Shown here: piece by piece, positions 1-5,730 of the stretch
How positions within the stretch are numbered: position 1 is the first letter of the stretch
Layout of the letters: the number at the start of each line of letters is the position of its first letter
Source of the DNA: Parvularcula sp.
Lineage (GTDB): Bacteria > Pseudomonadota > Alphaproteobacteria > Caulobacterales > Parvularculaceae
Direction: 5' to 3'
Assembly (NCBI GenBank): GCA_003506635.1
Contig: DNZB01000194.1
Span: forward strand, 6,564-12,293
Length of the DNA: 5,730 nt
Translations under genes and position numbers: made by a program
Notes under the pieces: model-generated
The model's database searches: none
Seen by the model: the letters and a program-made list of their open reading frames with translations, nothing else
What the model was told of the DNA's origin: nothing

Positions 1-33
1 CGTACCCCGGTTCAATTCCGGGCGTGGCCTCCA
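1..33 (+). tRNA. 3' end of a tRNA, probably tRNA-Cys (partial)
   Basis: The window opens inside a tRNA. The T stem is CCCGG (6-10) paired with CCGGG (18-22) around the 7-base loop TTCAATT (11-17). It is followed by a 7-base acceptor strand CGTGGCC (23-29), discriminator T (30) and an encoded CCA (31-33). The anticodon lies outside the window, so identity is inferred. A T (U73) discriminator is typical of Cys and Gly tRNAs, and the bases before the T stem (CGTAC), together with an acceptor strand that would pair with 5'-GGCCACG, resemble alphaproteobacterial tRNA-Cys as I remember it. The tRNA call itself is strong; the amino acid is a moderate guess. Confidence 0.85.
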
Positions 34-66
34 ATCCCCTTTTGATGGATTTGCGGCAAGCTGTGC

Positions 67-102
67 CCCGGCGGCGTCAGGCCGGGTCCAATTTCGCTTT
101 TT
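67..102 (+). terminator. Possible Rho-independent terminator after the tRNA
   Basis: CCCGGC (67-72) pairs perfectly with GCCGGG (81-86) across an 8-base loop. The T-rich stretch that follows (TTT at 92-94, TTTTT at 98-102) starts about five bases after the stem, so the U-tract is interrupted and offset. The location, 34 bases after the tRNA CCA end, fits termination of the tRNA transcript. The spacing is imperfect, so this is a plausible rather than a firm call. Confidence 0.4.
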
Positions 103-126
103 CGGCGTAAACCGACCGGAAATCGT

Positions 127-140
127 TAACGGTCCCGTTA
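127..140. promoter_or_regulatory. Inverted repeat overlapping a -10-like box; candidate operator
   Basis: TAACGG (127-132) and CCGTTA (135-140) form a perfect 6+6 inverted repeat with a 2-base centre. It overlaps the first two bases of a TATAAT hexamer at 139-144. A dyad on the -10 region is a common arrangement for repressor sites, for example those of TetR- or MarR-type regulators that often control efflux operons. No regulator gene is visible here, so the link to any protein is inference. A dyad this short can also occur by chance. Confidence 0.3.
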
Positions 141-144
141 TAAT
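139..144 (+). promoter_or_regulatory. Candidate -10 box of the efflux operon promoter
   Basis: A perfect TATAAT stands out in GC-rich sequence 143 bases upstream of the first gene. The matching -35 region is poor: at 16-18 base spacing the sequence reads around ACCGGA (115-120), with no TTGAC. If used, the promoter would probably need an activator or would be weak, and it would leave an untranslated leader of about 135 bases. It is the best promoter-like site I see between the tRNA and the operon. Confidence 0.35.
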
Positions 145-219
145 ACAAGGCAATGACCGGTTCCTGCGGGATTCCCGGCTCGTCGCGCGTCCGCGCCGCT
201 CCGTCGCTTGGCGATTGAG

Positions 220-237
220 CCGCGGAACAGAACGCGG
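220..237 (+). repeat. Small inverted repeat (hairpin) in the operon leader
   Basis: CCGCG (220-224) and CGCGG (233-237) can pair around the 8-base loop GAACAGAA. It lies about 50 bases before the first start codon, within the leader predicted from the -10 box. There is no T-tract after it, so it is not a terminator. Short GC stems of this size are common by chance in such DNA. Confidence 0.2.
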
Positions 238-276
238 TTGAAGCGCCATTAGACAACCCAAGGCCCTCGCGGCGCT

Positions 277-280
277 GGAG
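277..280 (+). promoter_or_regulatory. Ribosome binding site deciding the start of the outer-membrane factor gene
   Basis: GGAG (277-280, continuing as GGAGAGAG) is a Shine-Dalgarno match. It sits 7 bases before the ATG at 288 and only 4 before the adjacent in-frame TTG at 285. The spacing favours ATG 288 as the true start. Confidence 0.6.
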
Positions 281-287
281 AGAGTTG

Positions 288-1871
288 ATGTTGAGAACCG
301 GGGTATCATTGATCGCCCTCCTCGCCGCGGGATGTGCGAGCGTCGATAAGGAGCTGCTGGACGCGCAGCTTCCCGATCCGCCCGCCAAGTGGGCCGCGGA
401 CGAGGACGCCGCCGATCCGCCGGTCGGCGACTGGCTCGCCGCCTTTCAGGATCAATCGCTGCACGGCCTCGTCGCTGAGGCGATGGCGCACAATAACAAT
501 TTGCGCGCCGCCGCGGCGAACCTCGACGCGGCTCGCCAGGTCGCAAAAATCGAACGCGCCGATTTGTTGCCGACGTTGAACGCAACCGGCAACGCCAGTC
601 GCAACGCCATTGTTTCCGACCCTTCGCTCGCAGCGCAAGCGGGCGGCGCTTCCGTTTCCCGCGGCACCAGCGCGAAAGACCTTGAACGTCAGTTTGGCGT
701 CGACGCCGATGGCGACGGGCGCCTTGACGGTCTTGATCTCTTCATTGGACCGCGCGGCGGAACGCCCGGACAGGACGGCATCGCCGAAAGTCCGCTTCCG
801 AACCGGCGCGTCTACATCAACAACTACGCGATCGGCGCGCAGATCCAGTGGGAGATCGATCTCTGGGGCCGCCTTACCGACGAGACGCGCGCCGCCTACA
901 AGGATGCAGCCGCAAGCTTCGCCGATTTCCACGCCGCGCAATTGTCGATCGCTGGCGCGGTGACCCAAAGCTGGTTCGGACTCATCGAGGCGCGCCAACA
1001 GCGCGAACTCGCCGAACGCGACGTCACGGCGCGCAAGCGCAATCTTGAAGTCACCGAACGGCGCTACGAACGCGGCGTCGCGTCGAGCCTTGACGTTCGT
1101 CTTTCGCGCTCGGCGCTTGGATCAAGCGAGGCCAATCTTGCGCTGCGTCGCCGTCTTGAAAAGGAATCGGCGCGCCGTCTTGAAGTGCTGCTCGGGCGCT
1201 ATCCGGCGGCGGAGCTTGAAGCCGCCGCCACGCTGCCGGAGCTTCCGCTGCTTGGCGGCGCCGGCGCACCGGGCGACATTCTCGCCCGCCGACCCGACCT
1301 TGTCGCCGCGGAAGCGCGGATGACGGCGAACGGCCTTCGCGCCCGTGCGGCGCGCAAGCAATTCCTGCCGCGCCTCACGCTTTCAGCGAACCTCAATACG
1401 AGCGGCCCCGAACTCTCCGATATTATTGATCCCGAGCGTCTCGCGGGGAACATCGCCGCCGGCCTCTTCCAGCCGCTTTTCCAGGGCGGGCGCATTCGCG
1501 CCAACGCCAAGCGCCAGCGGGCTGTCGCCGAAGCCTCTCTCCTCACCTACGCGCAGACGGCGCTCTCCGCCTATGAGGAGGCGGAAAACGCCATCGCCGC
1601 GGAAACCTATCTCGCCGCAGGAGAGTCGGCGCTGAAGCTCGCATATGAAGAAGCCGCCGCCGCCGAAGACCTGACGGAGCGGCGCTACTCAAGCGGAACG
1701 GCGACGATCTTCGATCTCCTGAACGCGCAGACGCGGCGCATTTCGGCGGAAAGCTCCTATATCCAGGCGCAGCAGCAGCGCGTCGCCAATCGTGTTGCGC
1801 TTTATCTCGCGATCGGCGGCGACTTCATCACCAATTCGGGGCCGCAGGTCGCGGCGGCCCCGGCGAGTTAG
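288..1871 (+). CDS. RND efflux outer-membrane factor lipoprotein (NodT/OprM/TolC-like)
   Basis: Outer-membrane exit duct of a tripartite efflux pump; members of this family form trimers with a beta-barrel and a long periplasmic helical tunnel. 527 residues from ATG 288; an in-frame TTG at 285 would add one residue, but the ribosome site fits 288. Residues 1-16 are a short lipoprotein signal ending in LLAAGC, with Cys16 as the lipidation site and Ala at +2, compatible with outer-membrane sorting. The two OEP repeats are visible: TERRYERGVASSLD (256-269) is echoed by TERRYSSGTATIFD (463-476), and ARRPDL (333-338) is a family hallmark. Strand S1 is near 95-105 and S2 near 180-190. The segment between them, where the family has its first extracellular loop, is unusually long (about 70 residues). 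It carries an acidic EF-hand/dockerin-like loop at 139-150. This may explain why the protein is longer than the usual 450-500 residues. It is the first gene of the operon, 33 bases before the adaptor gene. Family call firm; substrate unknown. Confidence 0.93.
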   Translation: MLRTGVSLIALLAAGCASVDKELLDAQLPDPPAKWAADEDAADPPVGDWLAAFQDQSLHGLVAEAMAHNNNLRAAAANLDAARQVAKIERADLLPTLNATGNASRNAIVSDPSLAAQAGGASVSRGTSAKDLERQFGVDADGDGRLDGLDLFIGPRGGTPGQDGIAESPLPNRRVYINNYAIGAQIQWEIDLWGRLTDETRAAYKDAAASFADFHAAQLSIAGAVTQSWFGLIEARQQRELAERDVTARKRNLEVTERRYERGVASSLDVRLSRSALGSSEANLALRRRLEKESARRLEVLLGRYPAAELEAAATLPELPLLGGAGAPGDILARRPDLVAAEARMTANGLRARAARKQFLPRLTLSANLNTSGPELSDIIDPERLAGNIAAGLFQPLFQGGRIRANAKRQRAVAEASLLTYAQTALSAYEEAENAIAAETYLAAGESALKLAYEEAAAAEDLTERRYSSGTATIFDLLNAQTRRISAESSYIQAQQQRVANRVALYLAIGGDFITNSGPQVAAAPAS

Positions 1872-1904
1872 AACCGCCAGGGTTCAGGGGTAACGGGTAT
1901 AATC

Positions 1905-3146
1905 ATGCTCAGAAAATTGTTCACGCTGCTCGGCACCATCGGGATCTTCGTCGGCGGTTTCGTGCTGATCGGCGTCATGGGATCCTTGCGGCCGAAGATC
2001 GAACCGAAGGAAGTCGAACTCGCTCCGCCGGCGGTCTTCTATGCGACGGTCGACCCGAAGCCAACGACGCTGAACGTCTTCGCACAAGGCGAAGTGCGCC
2101 CGCGCACCGACATCAATCTTACGGCCGAGGTTTCGGGCCGCATCGTTCGGACCTCGAACGTATTCGTCGCGGGCGGCGCGTTCAGGAAGGGCGACTTGCT
2201 TGTCAAGATCGAGGACGCCGACTACCGCGTCGCCGTCGCCGCCGCGAAAGCGCGGATGGCGCAGTCGGAAGAAGGTCTTCGCCGCGAGGAAGCCGAAGCG
2301 GACCTTGCGCTGAAGGACTATGAGGCGCTCGGACGCGCCGAAGAAGCGAGCGAACTGACGCTTCGAAAGCCTCAGCTTGCGCAGGCGCGCGCCGCCTTTG
2401 ACGCCGCCAGGGCTGATTACAACGGCGCCCTCCTCAATCTTCAGCGTACTGAGCTGCGGGCGCCCTTTGACGGCCGCGTCCGTGAACGCCTCGCCGGCGA
2501 GGGTCAATTTATCGCCCCCGGCGCCGCGATCGGGCGCATCTTCTCGACGGACGTCGCAGAAATTCGCCTTCCCCTCGCCGACAGCGACCTCGCCAAGCTT
2601 GGCATATCGCTCGCCTTCGTCGAGACGAAGGAATCGCCAGGGCCGAAGGTCACGCTCTCGGCGACCATCGCGGGGACCCTTGAGGAATGGCCGGCGCGCA
2701 TCGCACGCACGGACGGCGCGATCGATCCTGCGACCCGTCAGATCTCCGCAATCGCGGTCGTCGATGACCCTTACGGCGCGGGCGCCGGGAAAGGCGCGCC
2801 GCTGGCGATGGGCCTATTTGTCGATGCGCTGATCGAAGGCAGGGCGTTGGACCGCGCTGTCGTGCTGCCGCGCACGGCGCTCTTCGGGCGCAACACGGTC
2901 TTCGTGATCGGCGCCGAAAGCCGCATCTCCGCGCGGGAGGTGGTCGTGCTCGCCGCCGACCGCGACACCATCACCATTTCAGGCGGCCTTGAAGCCGGCG
3001 AGCGCGTCGTCACCTCGCCGCTCCGCGGCGCAAAGGACGGCGACAAGGTGACGCCGACCGATGCGACCGCGATCCCCGGCGCCGATCGCGGCGAAGAGGA
3101 AGAAAAAACCGTCGCTGAAGCCGTTCGCAGGAGCGTCACCGAATGA
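1905..3146 (+). CDS. RND efflux periplasmic adaptor (membrane fusion protein, HlyD/AcrA-like)
   Basis: Links the inner-membrane pump to the outer-membrane duct. 413 residues. The N-terminus is basic (MLRKL) followed by a hydrophobic segment at about 5-28 with no lipobox, so it is probably held by an uncleaved membrane anchor rather than a lipid. Next come the first half of the lipoyl domain (about 60-104, with AEVSGRI at 74-80 and the KGDLLVKIED region at 95-104), an alpha-helical coiled-coil hairpin (about 105-181), and the returning lipoyl half with the hallmark RTELRAPFDGRV (181-192). A beta-barrel follows (about 210-280), then DPATRQ (274-279) entering the membrane-proximal domain, and a charged tail with EEEEK near 397-401. 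The only nearby Shine-Dalgarno-like run, AGGGG (1886-1890), is 14 bases upstream of the ATG. No other in-frame start lies between it and the previous gene, so initiation may be weak or may depend on upstream translation. The stop codon overlaps the pump start. Confidence 0.93.
   Translation: MLRKLFTLLGTIGIFVGGFVLIGVMGSLRPKIEPKEVELAPPAVFYATVDPKPTTLNVFAQGEVRPRTDINLTAEVSGRIVRTSNVFVAGGAFRKGDLLVKIEDADYRVAVAAAKARMAQSEEGLRREEAEADLALKDYEALGRAEEASELTLRKPQLAQARAAFDAARADYNGALLNLQRTELRAPFDGRVRERLAGEGQFIAPGAAIGRIFSTDVAEIRLPLADSDLAKLGISLAFVETKESPGPKVTLSATIAGTLEEWPARIARTDGAIDPATRQISAIAVVDDPYGAGAGKGAPLAMGLFVDALIEGRALDRAVVLPRTALFGRNTVFVIGAESRISAREVVVLAADRDTITISGGLEAGERVVTSPLRGAKDGDKVTPTDATAIPGADRGEEEEKTVAEAVRRSVTE
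3129..3133 (+). promoter_or_regulatory. Ribosome binding site of the pump gene, inside the adaptor gene
   Basis: AGGAG lies 9 bases before the ATG at 3143, within the last codons of the adaptor gene. It supports the 3143 start, whose ATG overlaps the adaptor's TGA, over a nearby ATG at 3147 that opens a different, unrelated frame. Confidence 0.6.
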
Positions 3147-5730
3147 ATGGCCTTATCGCCTGGTGGGCGCGAAACCCCATCGCCGCCAATATGCTGCTGG
3201 TGGCGATCGTCATCGCCGGCCTGTTTTCGTTCCGTCAGATTGAACGCGAGGTCTTCCCTTCCGCTGATTTCAACGGCGCGACTGTCTCGGTCACTTGGCC
3301 GGGCGCTGCGCCGCAAGAGATCGAGGAGCAGATCATTCTGCGCATCGAGGAAGCGATTTCCGGGGTTGACGGCGTCAAGCATGTCGACAGCCGCGCGCAG
3401 GAAAACCTCGCCGTCATCAATATTGAAGGCGTCGACACCGGCGATGCGACGCGCCTTCTCAACGACATCAAGAGCCGCGTCGACGGCATTTCGACCCTGC
3501 CGGCCGACGCGTTTCCTCCCGTAATCTCGCAATGGCGCAACGAAAACGGCGCGATGTTCATCGCCCTATACGGCGACATGCCGGAGCGCGAACTGACGCG
3601 CCTTGCGCGCGAAATCAAGGATGAGCTTTCGCAGCTGCCCAACAGCTCGCCGCTCGTCGGACTCTGGGGCGCGCGGAAAGAAGAAGTCTCGATCGAGGTT
3701 TCAGAAGAAGCGCTGCGCCGCTACGGCCTTACCTTTGACGACGTGGCGCGCGCGGTGCGCGGCTCATCGCTCAATCTTTCCGCCGGCCAGGTCCGCACTG
3801 ACACCGGAAATATCGCGGTCGCCGCGCGTTCGCTCGCCGACTCCGCAGACGAGTTCGGCGAAATCGTCGTGCGCCAGATCGCTGACGGCGGCGTCATCCG
3901 CGTGCGCGACGTTGCGACCGTGCAGGACGCCTTCGAAGACATCAAGCAGAAACGGCAGATGAACGGCGCCCCGACGATTACGATCGCGGTCAATGCGCCC
4001 GAGACGATGAATATCGTCACGCTGTCCGACACCGTCCTCAAATATATTGAGAAGAAGAACAAGGAACTCGACGGCCGGGCGGAAATGTTCGTCTGGTTCA
4101 ACACGGCCGACATCTATTACAGCCGGATGAATCTTGTCGGCGGGAACGCCGTGCAAGGCTTCATCCTCGTTCTGATCGTCCTTATCCTTTTCCTTCGCCC
4201 GGCGGTCGCCTTCTGGGCGACGGCCGGCATGCCGGTCGCGCTGATCGGAGCCTTCATCTTCATGCCGGCGGTCGGTGTTTCCATCAACATCCTCTCGCTC
4301 TTCGGCTTTCTCCTCGTCATCGGAATTGTCGTTGACGATGCGATCGTCGTCGGCGAAAGCATTCACTCCGAGGCGGAAGAAGGCCGCGGCGGCCTTGACG
4401 GCGCGATCTTGGGCACGCAGCTCGTCGCCAAGCCGGTATTCTTCTCGGTGATGACGACGATCATCGCCTTCCTGCCCTGGCTCTTTATCGCCGGCGGCGC
4501 GGCGGACTTCACCAAGCACATCGCCTACACGGTCATTTTCGCGCTGACATTCTCGCTGATCGAGGCGTTTTTCATCCTTCCGGCGCACCTTTCGCACCTC
4601 AAAAAGGAAGACAAGTCAGGCCACCTGCACCGGCTGCAAAGCTTTTTCGCCGACGGGCTCCTCGGTTTCGCCAACAGCGCCGTGCGCCCTCTGATCAAGC
4701 TCGCCTTGCGGTTTCGCTATTTCACGGTCGCGTTTTTTCTGGTCGCGTTCTCCCTTTCCGTGGCGTTGATCGCGCAAGGGTGGGTCCCGTTCAAGTTCGA
4801 ACCGGAAGTGCAAGGCACGTTTGTCTCATTGACCGTCAGGATGCCGGAGGGATCGCCCTATTCGCGCAGCCTTGAGATATTCGGAGAGGTCGAAAGCGCC
4901 GGCGAGGCGTTGAAAAAGGAACTCGGCCAGATAGAGGGAGAAGATTTCGTCAAGGCGATCTATATCAGCGCGCAGGAAGGAACCGTCACCTCCTACCTCA
5001 CCATCATCGACGGCGACAAACGCAAGCAGTCGACGAAGGACATCGCAGAACTTTTCCGCTCGCGGCTCGGCGACATTCCGGATGCGGAGGAAATCAACGT
5101 CGGCTACACGATCAATGACGGCGGGCCGGACTTCGCCTTTGGAATCGAGTCGAACAGCCTTGAAGAACTGCGGCTTGCGACGGTCGATCTCCAAAACTAC
5201 ATGCGGTCGCTGCCGGGACTTTATGACGTCCGCAACAGCCTGCAATCGGAAACGCCGGAGCTGCAAATCAGCCTGAAGCCCGGCGCCCAGCGCTTCGGCC
5301 TGACGCTGTCAGAGGTGACGCGCCAGGTCCGGCAGGCGTTTTACGGCGAGGAAGCCCAGCGCCTGCCGCGTGAAGGGGAAGACGTGCGCGTCATGGTCCG
5401 CTACCCCGCCCTCGCCCGCGAGTCGCTCACCTCGATCGAATCCATGCGCGTCAGAACCGCGGACGGGCGCGAAGTGCCGCTCACCGCCGTCGCCGATGCG
5501 ACATTCGCCCCCAGCTACAAGCGAATCGACCGCCGGGACCGCAAGCGGTCGGCGCAAGTGACCGCGGAAATGCCCGAAGGGGCGGACCGCGCCGCCATCA
5601 TGAAGTCGATCCAGGAAGAATTCGTTCCGAAATGGCGCGAGCGCCATCCCGGCGTCAACCTGGCGCAGCGCGGCGACGCTGAAGGTCAAGCGGAATTCCT
5701 CGGCGACATCGGCTGGATGTACATCGCCGT
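3143..5730 (+). CDS. RND efflux pump inner-membrane subunit (AcrB-like), 3' end beyond window
   Basis: Proton-driven inner-membrane transporter of the AcrB/HAE family. 862 complete codons are present with no stop, against about 1,020-1,060 for a full protein. It begins MNGLIAWWARNPIAANMLL, with TM1 at about 12-31, followed by the first porter (periplasmic) domain. TM2 (about 337-352), TM3 (355-378), TM4 (384-403), TM5 (432-451), TM6 (459-480) and TM7 (526-546) follow, then the second periplasmic domain (about 550-850). TM8 starts at the window edge. TM4 carries IGIVVDDAIVV; Asp398 and Asp399 match the proton-relay pair Asp407/Asp408 of E. coli AcrB. The partner lysine of TM10 (AcrB Lys940) would lie outside the window. 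After the Asp pair the sequence reads VVGESIHSE where AcrB has VVVENVERV, pointing to a divergent subgroup. The ATGA overlap with the adaptor gene indicates translational coupling. No frameshift or internal stop is seen. Drug versus other substrates cannot be told from sequence. Confidence 0.94.
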   Translation, partial: MNGLIAWWARNPIAANMLLVAIVIAGLFSFRQIEREVFPSADFNGATVSVTWPGAAPQEIEEQIILRIEEAISGVDGVKHVDSRAQENLAVINIEGVDTGDATRLLNDIKSRVDGISTLPADAFPPVISQWRNENGAMFIALYGDMPERELTRLAREIKDELSQLPNSSPLVGLWGARKEEVSIEVSEEALRRYGLTFDDVARAVRGSSLNLSAGQVRTDTGNIAVAARSLADSADEFGEIVVRQIADGGVIRVRDVATVQDAFEDIKQKRQMNGAPTITIAVNAPETMNIVTLSDTVLKYIEKKNKELDGRAEMFVWFNTADIYYSRMNLVGGNAVQGFILVLIVLILFLRPAVAFWATAGMPVALIGAFIFMPAVGVSINILSLFGFLLVIGIVVDDAIVVGESIHSEAEEGRGGLDGAILGTQLVAKPVFFSVMTTIIAFLPWLFIAGGAADFTKHIAYTVIFALTFSLIEAFFILPAHLSHLKKEDKSGHLHRLQSFFADGLLGFANSAVRPLIKLALRFRYFTVAFFLVAFSLSVALIAQGWVPFKFEPEVQGTFVSLTVRMPEGSPYSRSLEIFGEVESAGEALKKELGQIEGEDFVKAIYISAQEGTVTSYLTIIDGDKRKQSTKDIAELFRSRLGDIPDAEEINVGYTINDGGPDFAFGIESNSLEELRLATVDLQNYMRSLPGLYDVRNSLQSETPELQISLKPGAQRFGLTLSEVTRQVRQAFYGEEAQRLPREGEDVRVMVRYPALARESLTSIESMRVRTADGREVPLTAVADATFAPSYKRIDRRDRKRSAQVTAEMPEGADRAAIMKSIQEEFVPKWRERHPGVNLAQRGDAEGQAEFLGDIGWMYIA

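Noticed and set aside
236..258. GGTTG/CAACC inverted repeat with a 13-base spacer in the leader
   Set aside because: Five-base arms with a long spacer are expected by chance and the arms do not extend.
306..998. A 230-residue minus-strand open frame over the outer-membrane factor gene
   Set aside because: It lies fully over a well-supported lipoprotein gene, shows no recognisable domain, and has the composition of a shadow frame.
1898..1903. A second TATAAT just before the adaptor start codon
   Set aside because: Transcription from it would begin at or after the ATG at 1905 and there is no -35 match at 1875-1880. More likely chance than an internal promoter.
3147..3524. A 125-residue + strand frame starting at ATG 3147
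   Set aside because: It is the wrong frame: the pump starts four bases earlier at 3143 and gives a family-typical N-terminus, while this product is Ser/Arg-rich with no recognisable features.
2771..3532. A 253-residue minus-strand frame across the adaptor-pump junction
   Set aside because: It covers the ends of two real coupled genes; no motif or ribosome site supports it.
3764..4597. A 277-residue minus-strand open frame antisense to the pump gene
   Set aside because: The + strand frame encodes unmistakable pump transmembrane segments including the Asp pair. The antisense product is an Arg/Asp/Glu-rich low-complexity sequence typical of the reverse strand of a GC-biased gene.
1..5730. CRISPR arrays, insertion sequences, toxin-antitoxin or phage-defence genes
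   Set aside because: No regularly spaced repeats, transposase-like frames, terminal inverted repeats or defence domains were seen; almost all of the window is accounted for by the efflux operon.

Overview
This GC-rich window (roughly 60-65% G+C by eye) looks like chromosomal DNA from a Gram-negative bacterium. An alphaproteobacterium is most likely, judged from the tRNA 3' end, the codon bias and the style of the efflux proteins; this is inference, not a species call. The main content is a tripartite RND (resistance-nodulation-division) efflux operon on the + strand. It is read in the order outer-membrane factor, periplasmic adaptor, inner-membrane pump.

Layout: positions 1-33 are the 3' end of a tRNA (probably tRNA-Cys) whose 5' part lies outside the window. 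Positions 34-287 are the only sizeable non-coding stretch. It holds a possible hairpin terminator (67-102), a perfect TATAAT hexamer (139-144) partly overlapped by a 14-base inverted repeat (127-140), and a small leader hairpin (220-237). The first gene (288-1871) encodes a NodT/OprM-type outer-membrane efflux lipoprotein. After 33 bases comes the membrane-fusion/adaptor gene (1905-3146). Its stop codon overlaps the start of the pump gene (ATGA, 3143-3146). The pump gene runs off the right edge, so only its first 862 codons are present.

How they work together: the pump takes substrate from the inner membrane or periplasm using proton-motive force. The adaptor joins pump to exit duct, and the outer-membrane lipoprotein forms the channel to the outside. 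All three parts are encoded here, so the operon could supply a complete pump by itself. The substrate cannot be read from the sequence, and no regulator gene is in the window.

I found no evidence of a wholly new system. The most distinctive feature is a roughly 70-residue segment in the outer-membrane protein, at the position of its first extracellular loop. It carries an EF-hand/dockerin-like acidic loop, which suggests calcium binding at the cell surface.
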